From assembly GCA_001600495.1 (NCBI GenBank), contig BCKE01000055.1:124001-188000 (forward strand): a stretch of DNA of 64,000 nt. Reading direction: 5' to 3'. The notes under the pieces are model-generated. The model had not been told where the DNA came from, ran no database searches, and saw nothing but the letters and a program-made list of their open reading frames with translations. The number at the start of each line of letters is the position of its first letter. The first letter of the stretch is position 1. The translations under genes were made by a program, and so were the position numbers. Below are positions 29,755 through 39,632 of this stretch, piece by piece. This stretch comes from Pilasporangium apinafurcum. Its lineage: Eukaryota > Oomycota > Peronosporomycetes > Pythiales > Pythiaceae.

Positions 29755-30829
29755 CTAAATCTTCTCGGTCAGTTCTGGAACGGCATTGAACAGATCCGCC
29801 ACGAGACCATAGTCGGCCACCTGGAAAATCGGCGCTTCTTCGTCCTTGTTGATGGCCACGATGGTCTTGCTATCCTTCATACCAGCCAAGTGCTGAATGG
29901 CACCCGAAATACCCGCAGCAACGTACAACTCTGGCGCGACGACCTTGCCCGTTTGACCCACCTGGAGTTCGTTTGGCACGTAACCAGCATCCACAGCCGC
30001 ACGAGACGCACCCACGGCACCACCCAGTTTATCCGCGAGCTTGTAGAGCATTTCGAAATTCTCACCGCTTTTAAGTCCACGACCACCAGAAATGACAACA
30101 CGTGCCGAGGCCAAATCTGGTCGTTCCGACTTGCTCACTTCTTCCGACACGAACGACGACTTGCCCACCGTAGGGGCATCGGGTGCAGAAGCCACTGACG
30201 CGCTACCACCTTCTGCGTTAGCCTTTTCGAAGCCCGTGGGACGCACCGTGATGAGCTTGACGGCATCCTTCGACGTCACCTGCGCGATGGCGTTACCAGC
30301 ATAAGTGGGGCGGAGGAACGTATCCTTGTCGGCTACTGCCAAGATATCCGAGATGGGGGAGACATCGAGCTTCGCACCGACACGTGGCAAGTAGTTCTTC
30401 GAGGCGTTCGAGCTCGGTGCCAAGATGTGCGAGAAGTTGTTTTCCTTCTGGACCGCGACCAGCAATTCCGTGACTTCTTCGGCGATCAAGTGGTCGTACT
30501 TCGCATCACTTGCGTGCAACACCTTGGTGACACCAGCGATCTTGGCGGCGTTTTCAGCGACCCCTGCAGCCTGGCTTCCGAGAACGAGCACAGTGATATC
30601 ACCGCCGATCTTGGACGCGGCTGTGACGGTGCTCAATGTGGGCCCCGAGACATCCTTCTGGTTGTGTTCTGCGACGACCAATGTCGAGAAATTACGCGGC
30701 GTCGCAGTACGGCTGGCACGGCGGATGATCTACAGATAGATAAAAAAGAGAATGGAGATGACTATGAGCAGTGTTTCTATCTATGCATTAATAAAAGAGT
30801 GCAGCTATACGCACTTGTCGGGCGAGCAT
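29755..30829 (-). CDS. ETFA: Electron transfer flavoprotein alpha subunit, mitochondrial
   Basis: Exons 30829-30815 (five codons) and 30729-29755 give 329 residues (human 333). The spliced N-terminus MLARQIIRRASRTATPRNFS is a mitochondrial presequence. The C-terminal FAD domain is intact: ARVVISGGRGLKSGENF, ADKLGGAVGASRAAVDAGY, QVGQTGKVVAPELYVAAGIS, GAIQHLAGMKDSKTIVAIN and ADYGLVADLF. ETF accepts electrons from acyl-CoA and amino-acid dehydrogenases in the matrix and passes them to ETF-ubiquinone oxidoreductase; the beta subunit is not in this window. The donor is GTGCGT. Confidence 0.96.
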
Positions 30830-31447
30830 CTTATTCTCCTTCTTGTGTCTTGATTGGGATCTTGCAGTGGCAAATGGACGGGAGTGCGGGTGTGAGGCAC
30901 GCGCTTAGCACACTTCGGCATCTCGTCGGAATTTATGACGTTAACTAAAAACTTCAACTGAAGATTAACATCCATTAGCATCCACTTCTAAATAAAAAAA
31001 ATATATGAAGAAGCTTAACATCCTCTTACGCCCCTGAAGGAGATAATGAGCCTTTATTAACAGATATTGTTGACAATTATATATTAAAAAATATATATTA
31101 TTAAGGTCTAATTGAATATAAGAGTATCATAATAAAACCTTATTGAGTAGGTTTTTTAAAAGGCCGTTGAGCGGGTCTGCCCAAGTGCTCTCTCGCTATC
31201 TTTCTTGCGCAGATAAGTGAAGGTGCGTACGCATGTGGAAACTCTTCTCTCCGTGGACGCAGTGACTACTGCGTGCTTGCATTTGGCGATGAAAATGAAT
31301 GAATCTGACATATTTCTTTGTATATGATATATCCCTATGTAACAGTGTGCCTCGCCTCCCCCTCCACCTTCTTTCTACCCAACGTCTACACCTCAACTTT
31401 GTGAACACGCGTCGAAAAGAGGAAATTCATATCGATAGTATAACACG
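30830..31447. other. Divergent promoter region of ETFA and DAD1
   Basis: Very AT-rich around 31060-31130. A small stem (AAAACCT 31134-31140 with AGGTTTT 31149-31155) precedes a short T run; no function is claimed. No gene supported. Confidence 0.45.
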
Positions 31448-31910
31448 ATGGCGAAAGCGGGTGGTGTGAGCAGCATTTTGAGCGACTTCAGCTCGAAATA
31501 CCAGAAAACCACGCCCACGAAGATCAAGTTGATCGACGGCTTCCTCGCGTATGTATTGGCCACGGGGATCCTGCAGTTTATCTATTGCGTGCTTGTCGGC
31601 ACGTTCCCGTTCAATTCGTTTTTGTCTGGCTTTGTGTGTACGGTCGGTGTCTTTGTGCTTGCTGGTACGTGGTCTGCATCTTCTTGTTGCTCATATACGA
31701 ATGGCATAATTAGTATTTGAGTAATCTCTGCCTCATGGTATGATTGACATGCTCATATTGTATTTGTCATTATGCTCATCTTTAGTCTCGCTGCGAATGC
31801 AAATCAATCCTGATAACGAGTTTAAGGACCGCACGGAGCAGCGCGCGTTCGCAGATTACTTATTCTGCAACATCATTCTCTTCCTCGTCGTCTTCAACTT
31901 CATGGGCTAA
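31448..31910 (+). CDS. DAD1: Oligosaccharyltransferase subunit DAD1/OST2
   Basis: Exons 31448-31664 and 31786-31910 (donor GTACGT, acceptor CTTTAG) give 113 residues, the same length as human DAD1. Matches include [18 protein letters not shown], the family signature [16 protein letters not shown], the second helix [16 protein letters not shown] and the end RAFADYLF...LVVFNFMG. It is a small integral ER membrane subunit of the complex that transfers the glycan to asparagine on nascent proteins. Confidence 0.96.
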
Positions 31911-32500
31911 GAATTTTCTTGGTCACCCAGCATAATATGTTCAAGTTCTACCCTCTACCTGAACAACTTAGTCTCTGTTTTAAACTTAAAACGAGTTTTC
32001 TGAAGGACAACTTGGCCAGACAAGAAGAAGAAGACGAATACAAAAAGGAAAACGAAGCAAAATGGCGCATACAAAGGCATCATCAATCGAAAAATGGTTG
32101 ATGCTTGTGTAGCTCTTCATTTTTTCGGTGGTTTGCATTTCGATAATCGGCGTGAGACAAATAAAAGGTTTTATACCTTCCCATAATGGCTTTCCCCCCC
32201 TTCCTCTTATCTCTCTAGGTGAGCGCGGCGTTAATAAACGTCCGTGCACTTCGTATGCGCATCGTGTTTGTAGATGGAGAACCTCGTCAATTCACCTTCA
32301 GCGGCATGTGTGGGACGCGTGGATCTCTTCTAGGCTTTGTGTTTTTTCTAGTACATGATTGGTCAAAAATAATTGTATTGACTTATCGGATTGGGGGAAA
32401 AAAATACAGATCGTGACGAGACATGTTTGCTTTATGCTTCAACCCTTTTCTGATCTGGAGCTGCTCGAAGAAGACGAAGAAGAAATACTGAACGAAGCAA
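31911..32500. other. Gene-free stretch
   Basis: 5' region of the ankyrin gene. Purine-rich GAAGAAGAAGACGAA stretches occur at about 32017 and 32465. No gene supported. Confidence 0.45.
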
Positions 32501-33565
32501 ATGGAGCCGTTGCCAGGCGTCGTCGCAATCATCAATCATCTGCATCCATCAATAGCGGCATTATCGCATGTCGTGGAGACGCTTAGCGCTCAATTGGATT
32601 ACTCGACGAGGTGGAACATTGAAACGGCAAGTGCAGTGAGTGATCTCCGACTACTGGACCGTGTGTATGCACGCCTATCTATTCAAAATGGCTCCCTCCC
32701 TCTTGCATATCCATTACGTGCATGGATCAGCTCAAAAGACGACACCCCGTTATCTGAAGAAATCATCCAGCAAGTGAGAAACGCACTCAACACTTCCGCT
32801 CGTGAAGGACGCTTCGAGGTCGTGAAATGGCTGATGGCACATTATCAGTACCAGAATGTGACGTCTGCCATGGAGAAGGCAGCACGCGGCGGACATCTTG
32901 AAGTGATGAGCTGGTTGTATTTGAAAGGTAATGTCACATGGACGAAGAAGATGACACACGTCGCTGCGATTGAAGGACATTTCCATATTGTGAAATGGCT
33001 CGAACAATTCTCAAGCGTTGGCCTCACAGACTTCACGATGGATTGTGCAGCGGATCATGGCAACTTCGAGATGATAAAATGGCTGCATGAGATGTGTTGC
33101 GAGGCATCTGTGTATGCCATGGACAATGCTGCACGTAAAGGGTACTTGGATATTGTTCAGTGGCTGCATGCAAATCGACAGGAAGGATGCACGACAGGAG
33201 CAATGGATAGCGCAGCGTCTGAAGGGCATTTGGCAGTTTTGCAGTGGCTGCATGCGAATCGAACAGAAGGGTGTACTGAAAAAGCCTTGGAATATGCCGC
33301 GATGAATGGACATACCAACACTGTCAAGTGGATGCACAGATATATTACAAAAGGAGACCGACAACGTGCATTCCATGCTGCAATTCAATGGGGACATCTC
33401 GAAATTGCGCAATATTTGTTGGCAAATTGTGAGGAATGCCAAATACAGGATTCCATGCTCGATTTAGCACGGAACAATGGGCGAACAGAGGTCCTGCGGT
33501 GGCTGGAGACTACTCAATATATATCAAACTCAGAGAAGAATCGTGTTCATACAGACGTCAAATAG
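32501..33565 (+). CDS. Ankyrin repeat protein of the WLHxNRxEGC type
   Basis: One exon, 354 residues. After about 95 N-terminal residues there are eight ankyrin units of about 30-33 residues: SAREGRFEVVKWLMAHY, AARGGHLEVMSWLYLKG, AAIEGHFHIVKWLEQF, AADHGNFEMIKWLHEM, AARKGYLDIVQWLHANRQEGC, AASEGHLAVLQWLHANRTEGC, AAMNGHTNTVKWMHRY and AIQWGHLEIAQYLLANC. The KWLHxNRxEGCTxxAMxxAAxxGH form is the expanded ankyrin type seen in oomycetes and giant viruses. No other domain is visible. It probably mediates protein binding; partner unknown. Confidence 0.85.
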   Translation: MEPLPGVVAIINHLHPSIAALSHVVETLSAQLDYSTRWNIETASAVSDLRLLDRVYARLSIQNGSLPLAYPLRAWISSKDDTPLSEEIIQQVRNALNTSAREGRFEVVKWLMAHYQYQNVTSAMEKAARGGHLEVMSWLYLKGNVTWTKKMTHVAAIEGHFHIVKWLEQFSSVGLTDFTMDCAADHGNFEMIKWLHEMCCEASVYAMDNAARKGYLDIVQWLHANRQEGCTTGAMDSAASEGHLAVLQWLHANRTEGCTEKALEYAAMNGHTNTVKWMHRYITKGDRQRAFHAAIQWGHLEIAQYLLANCEECQIQDSMLDLARNNGRTEVLRWLETTQYISNSEKNRVHTDVK

Positions 33566-33608
33566 AAGGATAACAACTTCTCCATCAAGGAGTTATGTTT
33601 CTTTTTTA

Positions 33609-35255
33609 TCACCTTACTCTCGGTTCTAGTTTGATCGCTGTTGGTTTAGTGAACCAATTTTCATCGCAAAAGCAAAACACATGCTGCCATAACGAACTGG
33701 GAAGGGTATGGGTCTGCGACGAACAGAGCAATACACAATAAATCGACTCACGGAATTCTTTGGGGAAATCTACATGGCTTCCTGTCGTCCATCGCCGTTT
33801 GACGCTGGTAATGGCATAGGCAAACGTGCCGTATTCACCTTGAACATTTTCAAACTCAGTCAACGCATTTTGCCACGTACCATTCACGACCACCCCATCG
33901 TCTGCAAGGGTGCCAGAGTATAGATATGTGCCGACTTCTTTGCTCACCACATATTCTTGCTGATAGAGGAACTTGGTGCGTGTCCATAGCCCGCTGATTC
34001 TCCTCGTTTGCTCAAAGATCAATTCTCGACACGTGCCCTTCAAGAACCCACCAGAAAGCAATTGCACTTCGAGTTCACACTCGTAATCGTAGCCATCAGT
34101 ATCGGTAGCCAAACCTCGCAGCTTATACTCTCCTGTTGTAAATACTTTGATCGTTCGGTCTTCATTCTCATCATCGTTCACCTGAAGCTCCGCAGTCGTT
34201 TCTTGTTGTTGCACCCTGATTTGACTGACAGGTCGATCCATCTGCATCAGTTCAAACTCAAACACCCCCTTTCCGCCTTCAAATCCAGCATCGGGATCAT
34301 TCTCATCGATGTTCCACCACTTGCCCACCAGCTTCAGCCCATTCACACGTCCAGAATAGCAGAATTTCCCGACGGCATCGCGTACTTTATATTCTAAAAC
34401 ATACCGCACGCGGTCAATTCGCCATGTGCCATGTAGCTCACATATCTGTGGATATCGCAGTTCCTTGGATATGCCCTTTAGTGTTCCATCGGCGAGCAGG
34501 CGAAGCGTGACAAAGCATTCGTCTTTTCGGCCTACTGTTTGCCGTGACCGTGTCCTTCGACGTGGTGTCGTGTGTGTGGGACCAACTGGCGCAGCTGCAT
34601 AGCCGCGGAATTCGTATTTCCCTGGTGAGAGTGGGTAGAGCGAATTCTGTACATCTGTGCTTTCATTTACACGAGCAGTAGAAGCAGTAGATTCCTCTCT
34701 CCTTTCATCGTTGATTTGATCCACTCGTTGTAGCTGAAAGGGGTACTGCTGTGTAGATTGATGCTGAGCTGACCACGTTCCATCGATGGTAGCACCGGTT
34801 GGAGTGAGATGCGCATGACAAATGATTGTGTGACGGTCAGAGTGGCGTCCGCACTTGGCTATAGTAAACTTGCAACAGTACTCCAGCTCAGCTACTTGGT
34901 CCGACGACGCATATGCTGCTGTCCCATGGAGGTACGCGCATACCACATATCCGCACTCTCCATACATTGATCTTACTGGAAATTCTCCACCATTCGATGT
35001 AGAGGATGGATCCGCAGGTGCTCTTGTGTGCGACTTTGTCAACAGTTTCGGTCGTTTATGAGTGGGCTGCTGTACATGCTTCTTTGAAATTTGCCCTGTC
35101 AACGTGGAATCTGCCAATATAGCGAAGCGAATACGACAGTAATCGTTGAGAAATCCGCCAATGACGCCTTCGAATTCGCATTCAAACGGTTCCACCGGCT
35201 CGAGTTTTTCCTCCTTGATGACTACCAGATCATGCATCCTTGCTTCTTTTCGCAT
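33609..35255 (-). CDS. Beta-repeat protein with F-box-like C-terminal motif, paralogue A
   Basis: One exon of 548 residues from ATG 35255 (upstream codons of the open frame lack an ATG). Three related units of about 110-130 residues are visible: a degenerate one near the N-terminus (FECEFEGVIGGFLNDYCRIRF), a clear one at about 205-345 (PGKYEFRGYAA, FVTLRLLADGTLKGISKELRYP, ELHGTWRIDRVRYVLEY) and another at about 375-490 (TGEYKLRGLATD, YECELEVQLLSGGFLKGTCREL, GTYLYSGTLADD). Alternating hydrophobic residues and GTW/GKWW turns suggest beta barrels. The tail TLPSSLWQHVFCFCDENWF resembles an F-box helix. Ends 44 bases from the converging ankyrin gene stop. Family unknown to me. Confidence 0.75.
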   Translation of the reverse strand: MRKEARMHDLVVIKEEKLEPVEPFECEFEGVIGGFLNDYCRIRFAILADSTLTGQISKKHVQQPTHKRPKLLTKSHTRAPADPSSTSNGGEFPVRSMYGECGYVVCAYLHGTAAYASSDQVAELEYCCKFTIAKCGRHSDRHTIICHAHLTPTGATIDGTWSAQHQSTQQYPFQLQRVDQINDERREESTASTARVNESTDVQNSLYPLSPGKYEFRGYAAAPVGPTHTTPRRRTRSRQTVGRKDECFVTLRLLADGTLKGISKELRYPQICELHGTWRIDRVRYVLEYKVRDAVGKFCYSGRVNGLKLVGKWWNIDENDPDAGFEGGKGVFEFELMQMDRPVSQIRVQQQETTAELQVNDDENEDRTIKVFTTGEYKLRGLATDTDGYDYECELEVQLLSGGFLKGTCRELIFEQTRRISGLWTRTKFLYQQEYVVSKEVGTYLYSGTLADDGVVVNGTWQNALTEFENVQGEYGTFAYAITSVKRRWTTGSHVDFPKEFRESIYCVLLCSSQTHTLPSSLWQHVFCFCDENWFTKPTAIKLEPRVR

Positions 35256-35473
35256 TTGACCACAAGATGCTTCTTGCAAACTATAGTTGTAATATTATTG
35301 GCTATTATTATAATATATAAATATGATTGGTCAAAATAAATCTGTGACGTGGTACACTCTCAACAGATTTGTGAACCATGCCTACCAAAACCTTTCGTCC
35401 ATTATGTCGCACTGACTAATTATGCTTCTATCTTCTATCTTAACATGATACTCATTGGCTTTCTGTTAGTACT

Positions 35474-36583
35474 TCAATGTGTATCGTCTTGGAACCAGCT
35501 GTATCCACAAAATGCAACGATATGACTCCAGAGATAACTCGGCATTGACAACGCTGGTGGCGTAGTGGGACGAACGGACAGCAACAACAATAGTTTCACG
35601 CATCGCTGGAACGCCGGTGGATAATATTTATGGTATGGCGGGCTCCATATGCGTGTGGAATCGATCAAATGAAATTCAAGAATGCCACGCTCAGCGTCGC
35701 TTACCTGAGCTTCGGGGTTCTCATTGTACCACTCTCCCCGCAAATGGCCCATCGCTGTCGTAGCTGAGTAGAGATACTTGCAATGATGATCACCCATGAC
35801 ATAGTCCAACGAATAACGGACTTGATCATGTGACCATGTGCCGGTAATCACGCATTCTTGTGGGAACATCAGTTCTTTCGAGATTCCACTCAGCGTTCCA
35901 TCTTTGGCGAGATTCAGCGTCACTTGACAATCATAGATGTAGTCGTTGTGGCCAATGGTATACCCTACTAATTTATATTTACCTGGCGTCAATGGGAACA
36001 ATTGTTGATCCATTTGCTTTCTTCGATAAAGGATCCGGTGCTGGTGACAAGGAGTATCGCTACTGGTCAAGGGGAGAAAAAATGGTTGACCCTCTTCGTC
36101 GTTTGATTCTTCGCTCAAGTCAAAGTACGAACCAACGACAGTACTCACAGTGGAAAAACGAGCGATGCATAGCATCACTTTGACGTCAACGCGTTCTCTG
36201 CACCATCGAACTACTTTGAATTCGCCCACATATTCTCGAATGTTATCGTTCTCTTCAGCACCACCAGCAACCGCCACCTCCATGGCGGCACCATCAGCGC
36301 AAAAGTACACAAACTGCTCTGAATTTTCGGTTCTGTTGTCTTGATCGTAGCCACCAATATTTTCTGCTTCATTATCACCTCCATGTTGCTCCTCATTGTT
36401 GACAGCTATGACAATGCTTCGAGTAACATGTGTTGCATTGTTGGCTCCATTAGAGCTATTTAATGACTCAATCGGCTCCATATCGACCACTAAGGATCCA
36501 TCCGGATAGATGTAGAACGTGAAATGTTGCGGCACATCGATGAAATTAAACGCGCCGTCGCCTGCAAACACTGCCACGCTCAT
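35474..36583 (-). CDS. Beta-repeat protein with F-box-like C-terminal motif, paralogue B
   Basis: One exon, 369 residues. Residues about 195-310 align with a unit of paralogue A: PLTPGKYKLVGYTIG, YDCQVTLNLAKDGTLSGISKEL, MFPQECVITGTWSHDQVRYSLDY, then CKYLYSATTAMGHLRGEWYN. The tail SMPSYLWSHIVAFCGYSWF matches the tail of paralogue A. The N-terminal 190 residues (including an acidic asparagine-rich stretch) have only weak similarity, perhaps a second, worn unit (VGEFKVVRWCRERVDVKV). Genes A and B are tandem on the minus strand, 218 bases apart, so local duplication is likely. Confidence 0.75.
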   Translation of the reverse strand: MSVAVFAGDGAFNFIDVPQHFTFYIYPDGSLVVDMEPIESLNSSNGANNATHVTRSIVIAVNNEEQHGGDNEAENIGGYDQDNRTENSEQFVYFCADGAAMEVAVAGGAEENDNIREYVGEFKVVRWCRERVDVKVMLCIARFSTVSTVVGSYFDLSEESNDEEGQPFFLPLTSSDTPCHQHRILYRRKQMDQQLFPLTPGKYKLVGYTIGHNDYIYDCQVTLNLAKDGTLSGISKELMFPQECVITGTWSHDQVRYSLDYVMGDHHCKYLYSATTAMGHLRGEWYNENPEAQVSDAERGILEFHLIDSTRIWSPPYHKYYPPAFQRCVKLLLLLSVRPTTPPALSMPSYLWSHIVAFCGYSWFQDDTH

Positions 36584-37097
36584 CCACGAAGAAGATCAAT
36601 CCAATCCAAGCTTCCAATGATGTTTGTGATTTTCTAATATAGTACACTCGTCTTGCTCATTTGTGTAATTGGTTGAAAATGCATTTCCAAAATAATGTTA
36701 TTTTATTGGATAAAAATATTTTTAAAAAAATTTCATTGGTGAAAATATTGTTTTCATCAGAGAAGATCGAACGGGTGTTGAAGACAACGAAATGAAAATG
36801 ACAAGGTAGTCCAAGAATCGGCTGCTGAGTCGTGCATGATCTATGCAGAGAATGATAAGCCATCTCGCTTAGTAGACGACTGTTTGGAGAGGCTGCTGTT
36901 GCACAATAGGTAAAGCGCCGAAGCGACGCCCGTTTACAGTTGCCTTGTGGTGCGTCGTGTCCGTTCACGGGTCGCATTGGTATACCATGCAATCGTATCG
37001 ACTCATATCCCAAGCGTCACACTCCAAGAATCACAACATACGATACAATACACACCGTCATTGAAGTCCATATAATTAGGAAAAGCAACATTCCGCT
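36584..37097. other. Divergent promoter region
   Basis: Between paralogue B and the EGF-like gene. Bases about 36660-36760 are very AT-rich with ATTGGTTGAAAAT and ATTGGATAAAAATA words, similar in kind to the GGCTGAAAATATC ends of copies 1 and 2, but too short to assign. No gene supported. Confidence 0.4.
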
Positions 37098-37793
37098 ATG
37101 CTGGGTGCTTTCAAAGCAGCGGTGATCACGCTCACTGTGCTCGGACTCGTGGGACTTCCATCTGTTGATAGTTACTGTCCAAACGGCTGTAATGCACAGG
37201 GTACGTGCGGAAAAAACGATAAATGCACGTGCTATATGCGGCAGGACGAAGATACCGACCTCTCGTACCCAGCATACAAAGGAGCGGATTGTTCGTTACG
37301 CACCTGTCCGTATGGTGATGCGTGGGTTTCAATTCCCTATGCCACCAACACGGCGCATCCAAAAGTTGAGTGTTCGAACCGTGGGCTCTGTGACTATGTC
37401 ACGGGCCATTGCGATTGCTTTGCCGGATATGAAGGCAAGGCCTGTGAGCGAACAATCTGCCCAAATGGTTGCAATGGCCGCGGTATTTGCCTGACGTTGC
37501 AGGCTATCATCGCTGGGACAACCGGGCTTTCCCCGCCGCCAGCGCCAGCGCTTGCACCGTATGCTGCGTGGGATGCGAATAAGCATATGGGCTGCTACTG
37601 TGATCAAGGCTACCGCGGACCAGATTGCTCACTTAAAGAGTGTCCAAGTGGTGATGATGTGCTGCTTGCATACGGAAGAAATGAGGGAAGAGATTGCGGT
37701 GGTCGTGGTAAGTGTAACTACGAAACGGGCGATTGTGAGTGCTTCCCAGGGTATTACGGTACAGCGTGCGAGTCGCAGACCACGGTTCATTAA
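37098..37793 (+). CDS. Secreted EGF-like repeat protein
   Basis: One exon, 231 residues. A signal peptide is clear ([19 protein letters not shown], cleavage likely near VDS/Y). At least four cysteine-rich EGF/tenascin-like modules follow: [55 protein letters not shown] with an inserted proline/alanine loop before [12 protein letters not shown], and [20 protein letters not shown]. No membrane anchor follows, so it is probably secreted. Such proteins are abundant in stramenopiles, with roles in adhesion or cell-surface structures; the specific role is unknown. Confidence 0.85.
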   Translation: MLGAFKAAVITLTVLGLVGLPSVDSYCPNGCNAQGTCGKNDKCTCYMRQDEDTDLSYPAYKGADCSLRTCPYGDAWVSIPYATNTAHPKVECSNRGLCDYVTGHCDCFAGYEGKACERTICPNGCNGRGICLTLQAIIAGTTGLSPPPAPALAPYAAWDANKHMGCYCDQGYRGPDCSLKECPSGDDVLLAYGRNEGRDCGGRGKCNYETGDCECFPGYYGTACESQTTVH

Positions 37794-38084
37794 TGGAGTG
37801 AACAAAGAAGATGGACAAACAAGGAGAATAGCGGTTGTTTCTTTTCATGCATATCGTTTAATGAGGAAATTCACATTGAAGCAGAAAAACAAATTCGCTG
37901 CCGCATTCTTTCCCTCCGTTTGGTACGCTATGTGGATTCCCTACCATGTATCTAACTATACAAATTCATCTCCTCTTGCCTCGAGCATAACCACGCCAAC
38001 AAAAAAGCGAGTATCGCCTAGTTTGTAAGGCATCATCAATGAATGTCGTTGTCTCTCTAGTGATGTCGCTCCCTTATCTTTTCT

Positions 38085-38560
38085 CTATTCAATGATAAGT
38101 TCATCGATCGACCAGTCTTCAAACGACCCATCAGGTAAGTACCGACGAATGATGATTGGAATCTTTCGCTCACGCAGCTCCTTCATCGCAATCTTGAGCG
38201 GATCCGTTTCACCCTCAATATCCACCATTACCGGTGCATTCATACTACAATAATAACACTACTATCAATCCATAGATTATAGTAACAATACTAGCATACA
38301 TATATATAGACGCACCTAATCTGCAATGCACGGGTGCCCAAGACCCGTGCGCGTTCGTACTTGGTCATGTACCGTGTTGTGATGCGATTGACATTCGGCT
38401 GTTTGTGCGACTCGTCCAGCACCTGAACTTTCGTGTCGTCAGCTGTGCCGTCATCAACAGTCTCGTAGATTTCCTCTTCCATTTCTTCCTCCTCCTCAGG
38501 CACTTCTTCATCCTCCATGTCGTGGCCATGGCCGGCGTCATCGTAATCCATGTCGTCCAT
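38085..38560 (-). CDS. RNA polymerase subunit RPB6 (ABC23)
   Basis: Exons 38560-38316 and 38244-38085 (donor GTGCGT, acceptor ATTGTAG) give 134 residues. The acidic N-terminal half is usual. The conserved half reads [23 protein letters not shown], then [35 protein letters not shown] and [10 protein letters not shown], nearly identical to human POLR2F. RPB6 is shared by RNA polymerases I, II and III and is the homologue of bacterial omega. The start is the first ATG of the acidic stretch (MDDMDYDD); upstream ATGs in the same frame encode unrelated residues. Confidence 0.95.
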
Positions 38561-38881
38561 CTTTTGAGCTATTCGTTCGTCTGTTCCAATTGTTACCAGT
38601 GCCTTCCACCCAACCACTGCGCACTTAACCCAATGCATGTGAGCGAACTTTACCCAATGAGTAAAATACATATCAAAAGAATGTTTTAAACATAGACGCA
38701 GTAAATGGCTAACAAAGGTATGACTATCAGGTAGTCAAGACGTGAAGAGACGCGAGCAGCTCAAATTAGATATAGCAATGGTCATATTATTATTGGGGAA
38801 CCTGATGGATGATTGAGAATGTGCTCTTAACACCATGTATCGCTATCGTATATTTCTTTTCACGCATACACCAAATAGAAA
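38561..38881. other. Divergent promoter region
   Basis: Between RPB6 and the coiled-coil gene; nothing else seen. Confidence 0.45.
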
Positions 38882-39520
38882 ATGCAGACGAAGCCACATC
38901 AGAAGAAGGCACCCACGAAAGGATCTCACGTTTTACCCCACGAGATCTGGGCAAGTTTACAGGAACCCTTACATGCTGCCGACTGGACAGGTGGCAGCGG
39001 AGAGAGCAGCACCCCTATCACGAGGGATGCAGAACAGAAACCAGTGCAAATAACTAGCGCTAGAAGGTCATCCCTCGCAGCCTCAAGAGTGAAACGTGAC
39101 CAACTGATGCGTACTATGGAAGAGCTGATCTTACAAGAAGCGGAGCTGGCATCGGCATATGAGTTATTTGATTACACGCGGAAAAGATGCTCCAAGGATC
39201 ACGGTGAAATTGTTGAAAAGCTGCGGCGGTATGAAGCGATTTTGCACGAAGTGCAGCAACGACAAACATCCATGCGTCTGGATGGTATTGAAGATACATT
39301 CACCAGCGAAGAGGAACGCCAGCGATGGAGACATACTGCTGAGATGGTCAATTCCACACTGCCGGAGTTGTTGCTACGCTTGGAGGAGAATATCGACATC
39401 AACAGCCAAAAGATCCGCAACATTCAGGAGAAAATGGATGAAATTCGCGCTCGCCGGCTAACTGTGCGAGAAGAAATCGCTGTGAAAGAAGAAGATATTG
39501 CGATAGAATTAGGGCGATAA
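38882..39520 (+). CDS. Unknown coiled-coil protein
   Basis: One exon, 212 residues. The first 60 residues are polar and look disordered. Residues about 70-210 are a nearly continuous coiled coil (MRTMEELILQEAELASAYELF ... IQEKMDEIRARRLTVREEIA). No family recognised. It converges with RBM42, stops 113 bases apart. A cytoskeletal or ciliary adaptor is possible but not shown. Confidence 0.65.
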   Translation: MQTKPHQKKAPTKGSHVLPHEIWASLQEPLHAADWTGGSGESSTPITRDAEQKPVQITSARRSSLAASRVKRDQLMRTMEELILQEAELASAYELFDYTRKRCSKDHGEIVEKLRRYEAILHEVQQRQTSMRLDGIEDTFTSEEERQRWRHTAEMVNSTLPELLLRLEENIDINSQKIRNIQEKMDEIRARRLTVREEIAVKEEDIAIELGR

Positions 39521-39632
39521 AAAGAAAACTTGTAGACAAACAATCCTACCGCCAGTACCGCACAAACAGCACATGTTGGTCAAATGTGACAGTGCTTTGA
39601 TGGTGCAGATGTGTACTTATTTACTATTTCGT

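Noticed and set aside
31990-32560. Apparent duplication of the ankyrin gene 5' end (GAAGAAGAAGACGAA... at two places)
   Set aside because: Similarity is confined to purine-rich low complexity and a CATCATCAAT word; could be chance.
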